DNA of 64,000 bases from Pomphorhynchus laevis (GCA_012934845.2 WNNJ02001438.1:1-64000), one strand, 5' to 3'. Shown: positions 1 through 13,630, counted from the first letter of the stretch. The notes: a model not told the origin generated them from the sequence alone. A program made the numbers and translations.

Positions 1-660
1 AATACATTTAAATTTAATAATATATTATTAATTATTAATATGTTGATATTAATATCAACATATTAATATTATGATGATTAATATACCAATAATATAAATA
101 TATTTAAATAATTTACAAATATGTAAATATCTAAATAAATATTTATTTTTAGATTTATAAAATATATTTAAATTCAATAATATATTATTATTTATTAATG
201 TATTAATAATTAATATAGCAATAATTTAAATAATAAATTTAAATAATGTAAAATATGTAAATATCTAAAAAAATTACTTTTAGATATATAAAATACATTT
301 AAATTCAATAATATATTATTAATTATTAATATGTTGATGATTAATATGCCAATAATATTTATATATTTAAATAATTTACAAATATGTAAATATCTAAATA
401 AATATTTATTTTTAGATATTTAAAAAATAATTTATTTCAATAATATATCATTAATTATTAATATATTAATAATTAATATAGCAATAATATAAAGAATATA
501 TTTGAATAATTTAAAAATATGTAGATATCTAAATAAACATTTACTTTTAGATTTATAAAAATATTTAAATTCTATAATATATTATTAATTATTAATATGT
601 TGATGATTAATATACCAATAATATAAATACTACATTTAAATAATTTGTAAATTTAAACTT
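1..660. repeat. AT-rich tandem repeat, unit about 133 bp
   Basis: A recurring block (ATGTAAATATCTAAA, then TTTTTAGAT, then ATATATTATTAATTATTAATATG) restarts near 121, 254, 383 and 519, giving a period of 129-136 bp and almost five diverged units. It contains no coding signal. It looks like a short satellite or an amplified AT-rich segment, and it may continue left of the window. Confidence 0.75.
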
Positions 661-1269
661 TTCGATTTTTTAATTAAATAATTATTCAATTTTACATTTA
701 TTTAAAATATTTAAATTTTATTTATTAATAATTGATAATGTATTAATATTTTATTTTTTTATCAAATTTAAAAAAGTTGTACACAAATTAATCAGAGATA
801 GTTGCTTCTTTGTATTTTATAACATGTTTCACTTTTATTTCATAAAGAATCAATCAATCAATATATTAATTTAAATAATATATAAAGAAGTAAAAATACT
901 TTATATAAATATTTAAAGAAGTAAATTGTAAACATTAGAACACTTAGAAAATTATCCTCTATGTTAATTATTACAAACAGTAAAGGTAACTAATTAGTTA
1001 TAATGGCTACATATTTGTATAGAGGAATCGTTTACTTAAATAAATGTAATTTGAAACTAACTTATAAATTAGTTACCCATCAATTGGCATTGTATTCCAT
1101 TTGTCTTGCAAGAATGACAAATTTTGAATCTTGAAAGAACATGATAAATTAAAGGAATTTACTTGTAAAAAATTTGAAAATATTTACGTCTCTTATTTAC
1201 ACTAAATCTATCGATTCCACGACTAAATTTTAGCTTTGATTTGAAAATTTAGAATTATATTTTTTATAG
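661..1269. other. AT-rich intergenic DNA, no gene seen
   Basis: Only short AT-rich sequence with stops in all frames. I see nothing recognisable here. Confidence 0.6.
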
Positions 1270-1735
1270 ACATTCCGAGCCGCATAACCTCTCAAATTCT
1301 CACACTTGTATGACAAATCAAATTCCGGCACAACCCTCCTTATCTATATCTTCCTGACAGCTCATCCTATATGACGACTGGTCTCTCCCTAAGAAGTCAT
1401 CGCTCCTACTCGCTTTTCGTCCCCCGTCACAACGGTAATCACGAATATCGTGTGTTCACCATCGCTGCACCACGCCTTTGGAACAAACTTCCTCGAGACA
1501 CAAAATCATTGACGTCGCTTAAACACTTCAAAACTTCCTTGATCGCCATACTTCTTGCAAACGAAATAAAATAACACTTTCAGCCGCAATCAATTCAATA
1601 ACTCTATATACAAGTTCAAACGTTCATCGGACTTAAACTTGTCTTTTAATTTTTATAGTGGGCCTGTAAATGGTTCTATTTTACCACAAAGGCCACTCTA
1701 AATAAATTCAATTCTATTCTATACAAGCAGATTTA
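1270..1735 (+). mobile_element. CR1/L2-type LINE, 3' end only
   Basis: From about 1313 the + strand encodes the C-terminal end of a LINE ORF2. The pattern YSLFVPRHN...YRVFTIAAPRLWNKLP, then SLTSLKHFKTSL, matches the family tail 'R-S-F-S-V-A-A-P-x-L-W-N-x-L-P ... L..FK..L'. The stop is at 1572-1574. After it comes a short 3' UTR ending in a repeated ATTCTATTCTAT tail near 1710-1730, as in CR1/L2-type elements that end in short tandem repeats. The reverse transcriptase core and endonuclease are absent, so this is a severely 5'-truncated copy. It is richer in GC than its flanks. Confidence 0.8.
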
Positions 1736-2700
1736 ATCATATCTAATTTTTAATTTCGAAAAATCAAAAATAAGTTTTGAAAATCTCGAAAGATAAAACT
1801 ATAAATAATAAAAATTTTATTAATTTTATCAATATAATATATTAATTGTATTAATTTATTATTTTTGTATGGATTTAACATATAGAATTTTCTTCTAGTT
1901 ATTAGCTATAGCAGCAGAAATTAAGTTTGTATATTTAAAGAGTTATAAAGTTACATCGAACTTAGCGTGTGACAATTATTGATCGTATATATTGAGATGT
2001 TTAGATATTGATGGTTCATCTAATACAGAAATAATATTAAAGTTAGTCGATAAAAAAATAATATTTTTAAAATTTGTTTTTAAAATTTATTAAATTTATT
2101 AAATTTTAATATATTTATTTTTATAAATATATTGGTTTAAGAAAAATTTAATATGATGGCATCTTATAATCATGTGTATTTTAACTTAATGATTAATTTA
2201 ATAGTTAAACTCACAGTTAACCCTTTAGTTAATGGTTAGAAGAGAGTACAATTTGTCAGTCAACAATAAATTCATTATGTATTTAAATTGTATTTATTGT
2301 CGTTAGCGTTTTATAAACTTTATAAATTTATAGGAACTTGCTTTATTTTGGTAAAATATAATAACAGACACGAGTATTTATTTTAATTTTATAATTTCCT
2401 TATTTTCAAGCTTTCGACGGTTTTTTATCTTTTTTAAGCAAATACTGATTGAAAACATATAATTTCAGTATATATTGTTTGAAAGCATATAATTTTAGTA
2501 TATACTGCTTGAAAGTATCATATGTTTTAAATACTATATTAAAGAAATAGTAAAGAGATAATGATATATAATGGTAATGTCGTAAATTATTTATTAGTAA
2601 ATTCAAAAAGTTGATTTTTATTTTAAATTTTAATCATAAATGATATTGTTATATAAATAATAATAAATAATTATTATAATAATTATTAATAATATATAAA
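1736..2700. other. AT-rich intergenic DNA, no gene seen
   Basis: Low-complexity AT-rich sequence. Imperfect repeats of a CATATAATTT(C/T)AGTATAT motif occur near 2450-2510. No credible coding region was found. Confidence 0.5.
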
Positions 2701-2769
2701 TAATTAATTTTATCAATTTTTTATAAAAAAATGCCAATTTGTTTTATAAAATATGCCAATTTATCAAGG

Positions 2770-5300
2770 TAATTTTATTATCGATAAAACTAATATTGAT
2801 GATAAAGAATGCAAATATCTAAAAATGAAGATTAAATTAACATCAATTAAAATTATTATTAATTTATATCGTAAAGATATATTTCTAATCAGGGAATTAT
2901 AAAATTAAAATCAAACATAAAATAGTTACTAATAAAATAATAAAATGATAGATATGAAATTTGTAATTATAATTATATATAATTATATCTTATAATTATT
3001 TATCTTTATGTTTTATTTATATATGGTATAATATACTATTTAGTATAAAATACGTAGACTCAGTTAGCTGATCTGATACTGTATTTCTACATGTTGCTTT
3101 AGTAGAGAGATAAAATTTATAAACCACAGGTCATATCAATTTGAACAACTCTTTTAATTTGTACATATACTTTTAATCAGGATATTATAAAATTAAAATC
3201 AAACATAAAATAGTTACTAATAAAATGATAGATATTAAATTTGAACGTATGCTCAAATTTGAACAAGCGTTGAAATTTAAAAGGTTAATTTGATCAATTT
3301 TTTATATATAATAATTGATCATTATCGATTTTTATAATTGATAAATATCGATTATAATAAACCTTAAGTAATAAACCTTGTTCATTTAAAACATTGTCAT
3401 TAAGGGAGCTTTGTCTTTATAGAGATTTGAGAATTACGATAAAATGGTTTGGAATTTTACGAATAATATTATTTTGTTGTTAGTATTCGAATTATTCTTT
3501 AAATTTGTACCTATGATCAATTCTTATAAGAAAATACATTAGATAATATTTTATGAGTTTTGAAAATTGTTATATATTGTTATGTAATTGAGCCGTCAAT
3601 TAAATAATTGATAATAAATTTTAATAATAATTGATAATAAATTTTTACAGATATTCGAAATCTTAGGATAATATTCATAATAAATGTCGCGATTTTTATA
3701 TTCAATAATTACAAACTTTAGTTTTTTAATCTTGATAATGTAAAAATTGTTAGATGATTCACTAATCTGAGCAGCTACTTGACCAATACAAATGTTTCAA
3801 GTTTCGGTCTTTATTTCACCAATCTGAGAAGCTACTTAATCCATACATACGTTTCAATATTATAATAATTTCAATTAAGAATACATATTTAATTTCAATT
3901 AATAATTAATAAATAACATACTTTGTGTTAGAAATTTTGTGTTAGAATAAAATTCTAGATAAGCATATACGATATATATCTAGGTATGAACATTAAATAA
4001 ACATCAGAACATGCATTTCATAAATTTATATACTTCATATATTTCAATGATCATTCATACCGTATTCTTAATATCATTTTATTCGTCATAAAATTATATA
4101 AATACATAAAACTATAAAACCAAATCTAGCGATTATCAAAATGAAATCATTTGATAAATTTGGCAATTTTTTCAAAGCGATTAAATCAATATTCACACTT
4201 GGCGATTACATACACGTACTCATAACCTTTTTGTTTATATTATAAACTAAAATCACGGAATGATTTTAATTTAAAAAAAAACAATTATTAAAAGTCACTA
4301 ACGCCTATATATAACTAAAACGTCTATATATTTATTTGCTTAAACCCTCAAGCAAATATAACTATAGAGATAAAGTCGAATTAATAAAATTCTTAAATAT
4401 TTTAATAAATCAAAAATATTTAAGATTAGGGACATATATATTTAGACAAATAAAAGGTGTTCAAATGGAAGGTAATATTAGCTCAATTATAGCTGACTTA
4501 TTTTAAGCTTTATAGAATATGAATTTGTTCATAACTGTGTAAAAAAATAAATGTAAATTATATAAAGATATGAAATGTTTCGATATATTGACGATATATG
4601 TGTATTTAACTCTAACAATTTTTATTCAATTAGTGAACAAATTTATTCAGGTAGCCTCATTCATAATAAAACAAATATTGATGATAAAGAAGGTAAATAT
4701 CTAGAAATGAAGATTAAATTAACATTAACTAAAATTATTATTAATTTATATCGTAAAGATATATTTCTAATGAGTGTATTATAAAATTAAAATCAAACAT
4801 AAAATAGTTACTAATAAAATAATAAAATGATAGATACTAAATTTGAACGTATGCTCAAATTTGAACAAGCGTTGAAATTTGAAAGGTTTATTTGATCATT
4901 ATCGATTTTTATAATCGATAAATATTGATTATAATAGTCCTTAAGTAATAAACCTTGTTAATTTTAAACTTTGTCATGAAGGAAGCTTCGCCTCTTAGAG
5001 ATTTATAAATCTCTATAAAATGGTTTGGAGTTTTACGAATAATATTATTTTGTTGTTAGTATTCAAAATCTTAGGATAATATTCATAATAAATGTCGCGA
5101 TTTTTATATTCAATAATTACAATCTTTAGATTTTAATCTTGATAATGTAAAAATTGTTAGATGATTCACTAATCTGAGCAGCTACTTGACCAATACAAAT
5201 GTTTCAAGTTTCGGTCTTTATTTCACCAATCTGAGAAGCTACTTAATCCATACATACGTTTCAATATTATAATAATTTCAATTAATAATTAAGAATAAAT
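2770..5300 (+). mobile_element. Penelope-like element debris, two diverged copies
   Basis: Two overlapping sets of Penelope-like fragments lie in direct order. About 2780-2910 carries the end of the palm/thumb region (TNIDDKE..., INLYRKDI). About 4375-4785 carries more of it: FRQIKGV (motif B region), then FRYIDDICVFNSNNF (motif C), then KYLEMKIKLTLTKIIINLYRKD. The reading frame changes inside the second piece, so it is dead. Non-coding sequence after each copy is duplicated: about 3180-3890 matches about 4780-5290, including CACTAATCTGAGCAGCTACT. Sequence at 3040-3080 holds the family's 3' terminus (ACGTAGACTCAGTTAGCTGA). Confidence 0.75.
4575..4784 (+). pseudogene. Penelope-like RT fragment with RYIDD box
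   Basis: A 69-codon open segment carries FRYIDDICVFNSNNF followed by the palm/thumb signature TNIDDKEGKYLEMKIKL...INLYRKD. This matches Penelope-like reverse transcriptases, where RYIDD is the catalytic motif C and 'FLD..V.L......LYRKP' follows. Upstream, KVELIKFLNILINQ and FRQIKGVQMEGN (about 4375-4500) are the preceding RT motifs, in another frame. Too short and disrupted to be active. Sister fragments occur at 41.4, 43.1-45.2 and 55.1-56.7 kb. Confidence 0.8.
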
Positions 5301-8300
5301 TTTTACAGATATGATAATAAATAACATACGCTGTGTTAGAATAAAATACTAGATAAGCAATACTAGATATGAACATTAAATAGAATGAATGAACTTGATC
5401 CATACATACGTTTCAAGTTCCGGTATTTATTATTCATTTAAATATTTGTGTAGCACAAATAAATTTAAATTTATTTGAATATAAACTACAAATCATTCGT
5501 CAATTTGTACGTATCTTGAACGACTCAGTATAAAACTTGCTTTTATACTGAGAATACATGATGTAGACGAACGATTAGTACATGCTGTAGGTAAATAATA
5601 TTTTTAATTCGAACTTATCATTACGGTATTTCTTCGAATATTTTATTCATATAATTTTTATTCTTTATTTTTGATTCGTATTGAATTAAAAATTCTAAAG
5701 ATCGAGAAAACCGATCGCGATGTATTTTCATTGACCCGTAGATTTGTACAAATTCAATGAATAAAGACGACGAACTTATCACGACGGTATTTCTTCGATA
5801 ATAAAAATAAACTAGCAATTTATTTGTAAACTACATAATTACATACAGATTCGTCATTTATAATGCAGTTCTTATTGGCTTAAGAAATTGCCAGTAATCT
5901 TTAGTTTAATTTTATTTTTCATCTCAAAATAATGAAATGTTTTTAATCGAGAGTTTAACAACGAAATATTCGAATTAAAAATATCAAGCAAGTTTAACAA
6001 CGAAATTTTGAATTGAAATTTGATTTAATACATTATATATTCGTATAGTTCTGAATTAGATAAGATAATTTATTATGTTATCTTTATTGAAATGCAAATA
6101 TTCTTAGATACTTAGATGAGTCACTAATGCGCAATTTCTCGTTGTATTTACTTCTAAGCATTTTTACTTAAAACATGTGAAATTCTGATAATTACGATGT
6201 ATTACTAAATTGTGATACAATTTCTCGTTGTAATCACTTTACATCAAAGTATTTTTTACTTTAAACATAAAACTAACAAGTACCTTACCAATCATTTAAA
6301 TGATATTTGAACAAATAAATCAATCGAAGGAAACGATTTCGAAAATAATCATAGATAAGATAAGTGTTATCTAATATAGTTCAATCAACAATATGATAAC
6401 GTGAATGCAAAAGTAATAACAATATAAGAAGTTGACAAAAATTCCCGAAAACATTGGTCGAAAGAATGCAGAACATTTTTTACGAAAAATATACGCTTTG
6501 ACACGGAAATAGAAGGTTACACAAAATACTGTCAGTTGACATATTTGTATGACGTTTTATAAAACGTCACATAATGCATATATACGAGTAGTCAAAAAAG
6601 CAAACATCACAATGTTTTCACAGCTTCACGTAATAAATTCCACATGACATTTAAAAATATGGAATTTTTTAAGTGTAATTCAAGCGAATTTCAGAGAAGA
6701 TAAACACACCTTACACCAAGGTGTGTAAGGTGTAAAGCTATATCAAAACAGATCTGGTATCAACATTTTTAAATATGAACCGAGTAATTTGTTGGCTATC
6801 TATTTTTCAAGCAACTAGTAAATATGCCGAATAATAAATTAATTTAATTACTAATTAAATTAATAATTAACAAAAATACCAACTTGAATGCTAATATACA
6901 TATTTTAAAATGATACTATGAAAATAATTGTATTATTAATAATTTAAAATTAAATTTAATCTAATATTTAAACAAAGCTATAATTTATATAATTAGCTAA
7001 AGTATTTTGAAAGTATTTATACGCTATTTGAAATAAACAATTTATAAATATCTTTAAATTTATATTTACATAAAATATTAAAATATATTGTTCAAATATA
7101 ACGTAAAATAAATTTAGCGTAATTAAAATATTGATATAAGAGCTGATTAATAGCATAATTATGTTATGAATAATTTTAAATTAAATAGAATCAAATATCC
7201 AATATTTAAATATATTTTTATAATGATCATAAACTTATAGGTAATCTTTTACTTTTATAGTTTGTAACTTAAGTATTTATTATTTTACTAAACTATTTAA
7301 GTAAAATACTATCTTACGGATTAATTTAACGACTTCTTAATTGTATGAATGAACATTTTACAATGATATGTTTAAAATACAGCACTCTTCTACGTTTTAG
7401 GTTAAAAGTAAAATAATATAATAAGTATATTGTTATACTTTAGTCTACTGTAAATTTTTACAAACGATTAAGATCAAAATATACTGATGCTTCAACTGCT
7501 TTCACAAATGGAAGAACTGCTCTTGCATATTAATCTACAATTTCATATAATGCACAATTTTAATCAACAATCGGCTTTGTAATCAGAATTTTAGTTTCTT
7601 TTAGATTTTTTGTTTTATTGATTTAAATCCAGTTAGTGAATAGAAACTGGTTTACCTTTTGCAAACAAATATACCAATAAATACACTGACGTAAGCGATC
7701 AATCAGTTATCATAATAGAGTGTCAGCAACTTCTTGATCAAGTTGTTTTATTTCAGTAACTTCTTTCAACCATCTACCAAAACTATTCGCAACATAACAA
7801 TACACAATCTAGCGACGATATATGTTAATGAAAACCTCAATGACACTATAACTTAAGAATATTTAAAATGTTTCACCGAAAATCCCAGCAAATATAGAAT
7901 AAACGAATTTTAATCATATCATAGTTCAAAATCTCTAACATTGAACCCGATCTAGGGTCAGCAGACTTCGGAAAGTTGCCAATAAAATATAATATTATAA
8001 AGTTTAGATATATCGAAAATAACTGTATTAATATTACATTATCATTCGCCCACACTAACCTTGGCAAAACTCTATTACTTGATAAAATGCTAACATCGCT
8101 TTTCTAGAGACGAATTTGAAAACCAGATTCATTGCTGATGAGGGATATACTTTCTTGTACTGCCAACATTGTTATATATTAAAAATTAGGGCTCAAGCTG
8201 CAAGCTGATTTTTCATGCACCACTTACCAACCATCAAGCATTCAAAGAGGTGAGCAATGTCTTTCAGGCGGTTCAACTACCTGACCCAACTGTTCATTAA

Positions 8301-8430
8301 ATCATCTAGTCTGAAGCAAACGTTGTTTATAACGTTTGCTTATTCATGTTTAATAACATAAATATAAGGCAGCTTACTTACCTAATCGCTTTAACAATAG
8401 GACTCTTACATATACAAATCAAAGATTAGA
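5301..8430. other. AT-rich intergenic DNA with small repeats
   Basis: No gene recognised. GAACTTATCA..ACGGTATTTCTTCGA occurs twice in direct orientation (about 5608 and 5773). An 11-bp inverted repeat with a 6-nt loop lies at 6706-6716 / 6723-6733 (ACACCTTACAC). Near 6130 and 6220 the phrase CAATTTCTCGTTGTA recurs. The right end, beyond about 8030, may hold further decayed sequence of the LINE relic that becomes readable at 8440. Confidence 0.5.
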
Positions 8431-8439
8431 ATAGTTTCA

Positions 8440-9280
8440 CCAAAATGTTGCTTCAAACCGGTGTTATTCCTATATATAAACGTTCGTCCTTTGCAATCTC
8501 TAAAACCTCACGACTAGTACATACAGCACATTGTGAAGTGAGTAAGCTATTTTAGTAAAATGGCCGAAAGCTGTATGCGGCTATTTTTTTGACTTTTGAA
8601 TTGCATCTGATCGAATTTCAATCATATTTGTTATCTCTAATATCAGATCCCGCGATTTTCCAAAGAGGATGATTAACAGTATTGAAATGATGTCATATGT
8701 TAAGCTCTTATTCCCAATGACCATTGTGCCTAAAAACTCCCTCATCTCTACAATCGAATACTTAGTCACTTTAATATTTCTTCATAAACTCTCTTGCGTA
8801 ATCAACACTTTGTGCTATAAGCCGATTATATTAGAGACCTGTTCGTAGAACGCATGTGTAAATTTATTGCCTCTCAAATCATCCAATTATTTATAAGATT
8901 CAAAAATCAGTTACCTCCGTCTAACCTTCTTTTTAACCTTTTCGAGAGACAATTTCAGAATTTTTACATGATGTTTAATTAGCCATTCCCCTCTTTTACA
9001 CATAGTGTAAGATATCTGTGTTTCACCATTTCGATAAACTGGGCTGCTGGATTTGGCTTGAATAAATTTAAGAATGTTCAGTAGAGAGCAAAGTGGGAAC
9101 TAAAACGGTCACAAGAAATGTTATTAAGAAAGTCAAAGTGTGTCATTTGTGTACTTTAGCGACCTTGTCTTCTTTACAAGAGAAATTCCCCGGAACAAAC
9201 ACCAAGTTTGTATTAAGTTTTGTATTATGCCGAGACTACCGTTAATAATGCCCATCTATTGGGTAATGACATGTGTGCAA
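8440..9280 (+). pseudogene. Ancient relic of the Jockey-like LINE ORF2
   Basis: Frame-by-frame reading recovers a decayed version of the same ORF2 that is intact at 33.6-36.1 kb. In order: RLVHTAHCEV (family GRSVHSAIGEV); FFDF, then ASDRISIIFVISNIRSR (motif A, FLDFSAAFDRISIPFVISSLRS) near 8585-8650; PMTIVPKNSL (motif B, PITGVPQGSPL) near 8715; SVRYLCFTISINWAA (VKYLGFTVTVNWSA) near 9010; and DLVFFTREIPRN with MPRLP (GLVFFSRGRPPEQ, SRLP) near 9165-9235. Several stops and shifts show great age compared with copies A-E. It ends shortly before the GC-rich island at 9.43 kb. Confidence 0.75.
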
Positions 9281-9431
9281 TTTTAGATGGCTCACTCAGA
9301 AAATGTCGCCACGTTAGCTGTTGATCCCTTAATGAATTGAATGCAGATGAAAAAGAATGATAAACAAGAGTGTGTATCCACCAAGACTGTATAATAATTT
9401 TTAAAAATAAAATAATTTCATAATATTTAAA

Positions 9432-10248
9432 TAATCTAAAATTTTCGGATCATCCTGATAATCCAGAGCGTCAGAAATCTTGGAGTGCCCCGATTCAAAA
9501 GCTAATATTCAAGCAGCTATCAGACTCTGCCCCAAACATAACAGAAAAAGCACGATTGCTGGCCGGGGCCGCACCAGCTGCAGGAGCATTCCTACAGGCA
9601 ATACCAAACGCGGCAACCGGAATACGATTAGACGACGAGAAGATTCGCATCTCAATTGGCCTTCGTTTGGGATTACCGCTCTGTGCCTTACATACTTGTA
9701 AGTGCGGTGCAATTGTAGATATACTAGGCCGGCATGGGTTAGACTGCAAAAGGTCTATCGGCCGCCACTTCCGACACGCCCAAGTGAATGGAATAATAAA
9801 GGCAGCTTTATCAGCAGTGGGTTACCCCTGCTCCTTGGACCCATGTGGTATGTCCCGAACTGACAGTAAGAGACCAGATGGAGCCACCTTAGTACCATTG
9901 GACTGTGGACGTCTACTAGTATGGGACCATACTTGCGTGAACACCCTAGCTCCGTCTCACGTAGATTGTTCTGCAGCAGGTGTTGGAGCTCTGGCCACGG
10001 AAGCCGAACGCAGGAAACGGATCAAATATACATGTTTGGATCCTTCATATTGTTGCTTCGTCCCGGTAGCTGTCGAGTCAATCGGCGCCTTAGGATGTGA
10101 AGCCACCGCCCTCTTTGAACTAATTGAGAAGCGACTGAGGCTAGCTACAAACGACGCCCAGGCAAAATCTCAATTACTACAGCGCATAAGTGCTGCAATT
10201 CAGCGGGGAAATTCAGCATGCGTCAGGGATAGTCTTATGCAATCTTGA
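9432..10248 (+). CDS. C-terminal part of a KRPDG-motif retroelement-type protein
   Basis: An open frame runs from about 9432 to the stop at 10248, about 270 codons and much richer in GC than its surroundings. No ATG suits the family, and it begins in mid-domain, so this is a truncated copy. Visible order: ARLLAGAAPAAGAFLQAIP; IRISIGLRLG; a Cys/His cluster (C-x4-C-x-C-x9-H-x3-C); RHFRHAQVNGIIKAAL; KRPDGATLVP, then LLVWDHTCVNTLA; FVPVAVESIG; and LLQRISAAIQRGNSACV. A Cys/His cluster followed by RPD-x(n)-WD resembles the zinc-binding and restriction-like nuclease tail of some retroelement proteins. From memory, this family follows a reverse transcriptase in invertebrate genomes, so function is inferred. 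No RT is visible upstream, where the flank is AT-rich. A second piece lies at 48.43-48.76 kb. Confidence 0.6.
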
Positions 10249-12840
10249 TTCCAAAGCCTAATAATCCCCTACTTTTTAATAAATGTTATCTAAGTAATAA
10301 TATGGGCCCATTTGCGGGCAACCCATTCAATTGTATCTCTAATATCGAAATTTTTTTAAATAATATTATAATTTTAAATAATAAAATTAATACTAAATGA
10401 ATTTAACTAAATAGGTCGAATCCATATACATTTATTTAGTTACCAAATATTACGTATAGTATCCTGCTGTTGTTCATAAAGAATAAACTATTATTACCGA
10501 GATATATCTTTTAACAAGATTTAAGGTAACATTTTAAAGCTAAAAAATATATTTGCCGTTCTTCCATTAACAGTCTTTGAAAATCGATTACGATAAAATT
10601 TTTGTTTTTAAAACTGACCTGATCTACACTGCCATTCAGCATACGTGTTTTATTTAGGTGCGTGCAATTACATTATTCTGCTATCAATCAAACATTTTAT
10701 CTTACTTTATAATACAAAAACATTGATATATTGTGGATTGTTGAACACGATAAATATCGTTTCTTCGAACGACACGTTCAATTTATACTGTAGATACGTT
10801 TAATCAATACATTCAATTTATACTGTAGATACGTTTAATCAATACGTTCAATTTATACTGTAGAGATGTTTCATGTGTGATCGATTTATCATAATTAATT
10901 TTGCGACTAATATCGTAAAAGCTGGTTATCAAAGCTGATCAAATTTATTTCGTTTAAACAAATAAAATATTATTATAATATCTTATATATGATATTATAT
11001 ATTATGATAATACTGATCAGTAAAATATATGAAATAGTTAGTTTTTTATTACTATTTAATTATTAACTTAATTATCAATAATTATGAGTTACTCGCATTT
11101 TAGAAAATTCTTTTGAATATTAAAATGTGTATCTGCAAAATAGTGTACGAATATCGTCACGAAACAGTTGCAACACAACTTAGCCACTAACAACATCCTG
11201 CGTTGACGTTAGTACTCAGTGGATCATTAAGGCGCAGGGCAAGAGCGCTAATGTTCAACATACTGTAATACTTAGATGGTTTATATAGAATCCAGCTAGT
11301 CGTTGAAAAATCGCACGAAACTTTCCTGTGAATTTATAGATTCCTTACTGGTTTAGCACTTTTCGAAATAGATGTTTTATTTTCAAGATTCCGAAACACG
11401 ATAAATACCCGCTAAAAATTGTACTGATATGCTATTTAAATAAATCTGCATATTTTCTATAACAAAGAAAATCACGCATAGCTAATAGTACCGAAATAAA
11501 TAATCCCAATTCCTTTGAACTATTTGATTTTTTTGCAATGACTAGACGTGTTTAAAAGCTATTTGATTTCTTAATTGAAATATTGCTTTTCAATAAATTT
11601 TCACATAAAAAGACAGTATAGCATCTGAACAGTAAAACACAAAAATATTCATATGAAAATAAAACAAAAAAGAGGAGTACAATTCATAATCACAAAAAAT
11701 TACGCTAATGTGCTTACCTTTGTTTCGTTTCCAAACTGAGCACGCATAGAGTATGTTGTGTCTTTGTCTTCTCATTCAGCTTGTAATTGTTATCGCCTGT
11801 ATAATTGTGGAACTTTACGTCATACATATAAAATGTGTAGATTAAATTTACTCATCGCTCTTCAATTCGTTTTAACAAATACAATATATTATAATATATT
11901 TTATAAATTATATACATTATAATAAATATAATATATATTTCTATAATAATTTATATGACGATACTTGTTTAGAGTAGGCATCTATAAACTTTGCAATTTA
12001 CATAGTTCAACTTCACGCAGTAATTCTTGATGTATTTTGTTCATCTGGTATTTTACTGATATTTTAAGACCTTTCTAGAGAGTTTATTAAAAACGCTATA
12101 GCTGTATATTTGGTATTTGTTTGTTCATCTGGTATTTGATTGATATTTTAAGACTTATTAACGATAAAAATCGAAAAGCTATGGTTGTATATATGGTTAA
12201 GATCTTTTTGAATTTAATTTCTAGATACGTACCGGATACTGGCAAATGTTAGACAGCACATTTTCTATAAATGAAGAAGAAACAGTATTTAATTGGTCTT
12301 TATAATTTTGTTGCTGATTCTGAATTTATATATTAGATAAATTTACCGCTTCTAGATAAAACACTCGTGATATTACAATGCATTTAGCACGTGGTCAATG
12401 TTACCTGAATCATAAAGAGCAAAACAATAAACGTTTGTAGTAACTTAAACGAAGAGCTCTGAATGTATTAAATAGCAAATCCAATTTGGGTTATTTAGAA
12501 AATATTTCCGTGATAATTCAGATAAATATCTTCTCACGTTAATTCTAATATGTTTTTATTTTTATAATAAGAGAGCCCTTAATCTAATATTTTTTGAATT
12601 CACTAATAAGCTAGTGTGAATGATACTTTCTGTTTTTAATAAATAACATCATGTGATTATATTTTATAAAAATAAACGTTTATAAGGGGGACGATGTGTA
12701 AATGGCCTGCTTAGTTACATACATGCTTAGTTACAAGCTTTTATCATCTGTATTTTATCAAAATAATAAAAATGCATTCTTTGTCTGCTGAAAACTACAT
12801 TGATCGCTTCTTTAAATGATGGATATGCTATAAACAGCGC
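10249..12840. other. AT-rich intergenic DNA, no clear gene
   Basis: No gene could be supported. A 35-bp tandem repeat lies at 10775-10870. A slightly GC-richer stretch at 11150-11330 and short coding-like scraps near 12240-12480 (MHLARGQCYLNHKEQ) could not be assigned. Confidence 0.5.
10775..10870. repeat. 35-bp tandem repeat, about 2.7 copies
   Basis: The unit starts CGTTCAATTTATACTGTAGA and restarts at 10775, 10810 and 10845; the third unit is partial and slightly changed. Confidence 0.85.
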
Positions 12841-12844
12841 AAAT

Positions 12845-13630
12845 TTAATCAGCTAACTGAGTCTACGTATTTAATATAATTATAAAATAAACAAAATATA
12901 TTAATGCTAAATCAAAATTTAATAATTAAATAATAAAATTAATAGTTGCTTTTAGATTTTCTATAATTTAAATTTTCTATAATTTAAATCAAGTTTAAAA
13001 AATGAAATTTAAAATAAACGTCATTTTTATGAATTGAGTAATAAATAACAGACGTTGTATCAGAATAATAATTAGAGGTCATCAGGAGGAACTGCTATGC
13101 TATCAGGTTTCGGCCCCTAACTCCTCTACCCAACATAGCAGCGGGGCCAAATACATGCTAATGATGTATTTCCTCTGAAATAACTATCTAGTATCTTATT
13201 CTAATACAAAGTATATTATTTATTATCCATCCATAAAAATTTGCCACTTAAGAGTTTAAATTTATTCTTTATATTATTGTGTTGATTTATATATTTTACT
13301 ATTTTCTGCTTGATGTTATTTTTATAGTAACCTAGTTTAAAATATGTATCTATAAATTATTTAAATGATTTTGAAGCAAACCAATATTGTAAAAATTTTT
13401 CGCAATTCTTAAAATTTCATTATTTAATGTATTATATTTTATATTATATGGTATGCATGAATGCTCATGCAAAAATATGTTTCTTGTAAATTTAAATATG
13501 TAATCTTTACGATATAAATTAATAGTAGTTTTAGTTAATGTTAATTTAATGTTCATATCTAGATATACACCTTCTTTATCATTAATATTGGTTTTGTTAA
13601 GTACGAAAAAAAATCTTAAGTAAAATTAGA
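12845..13630 (-). mobile_element. Penelope-like element, RT tail plus 3' region
   Basis: Read on the - strand: the end of the RT (MNIKLTLTKTTINLYRKD, then HEHSCIPYNIKYNTLNNEI and FYNIGLLQNHLNNL; 13556 to about 13350), then a non-coding 3' region. That region holds the conserved structured block (13075-13150, with GGCCGAAACCTGATAGCATA) and ends at the family terminus ACGTAGACTCAGTTAGCTGA near 12846-12866. The layout matches the copies at 19.2, 43.1 and 56.3 kb. The 5' part is missing. Confidence 0.75.

Noticed and set aside
2406-2606. Small frames in AT-rich DNA (also 5621-5818, 6968-7156, 11590-11775, 37608-37799, 54256-54441)
   Set aside because: Composition typical of chance frames, no family, no splice or start support.
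11150-11330. rRNA fragment (GTGGATCATTAAGG looked 5.8S-like)
   Set aside because: The similarity does not extend beyond about ten bases. No flanking rRNA sequence.
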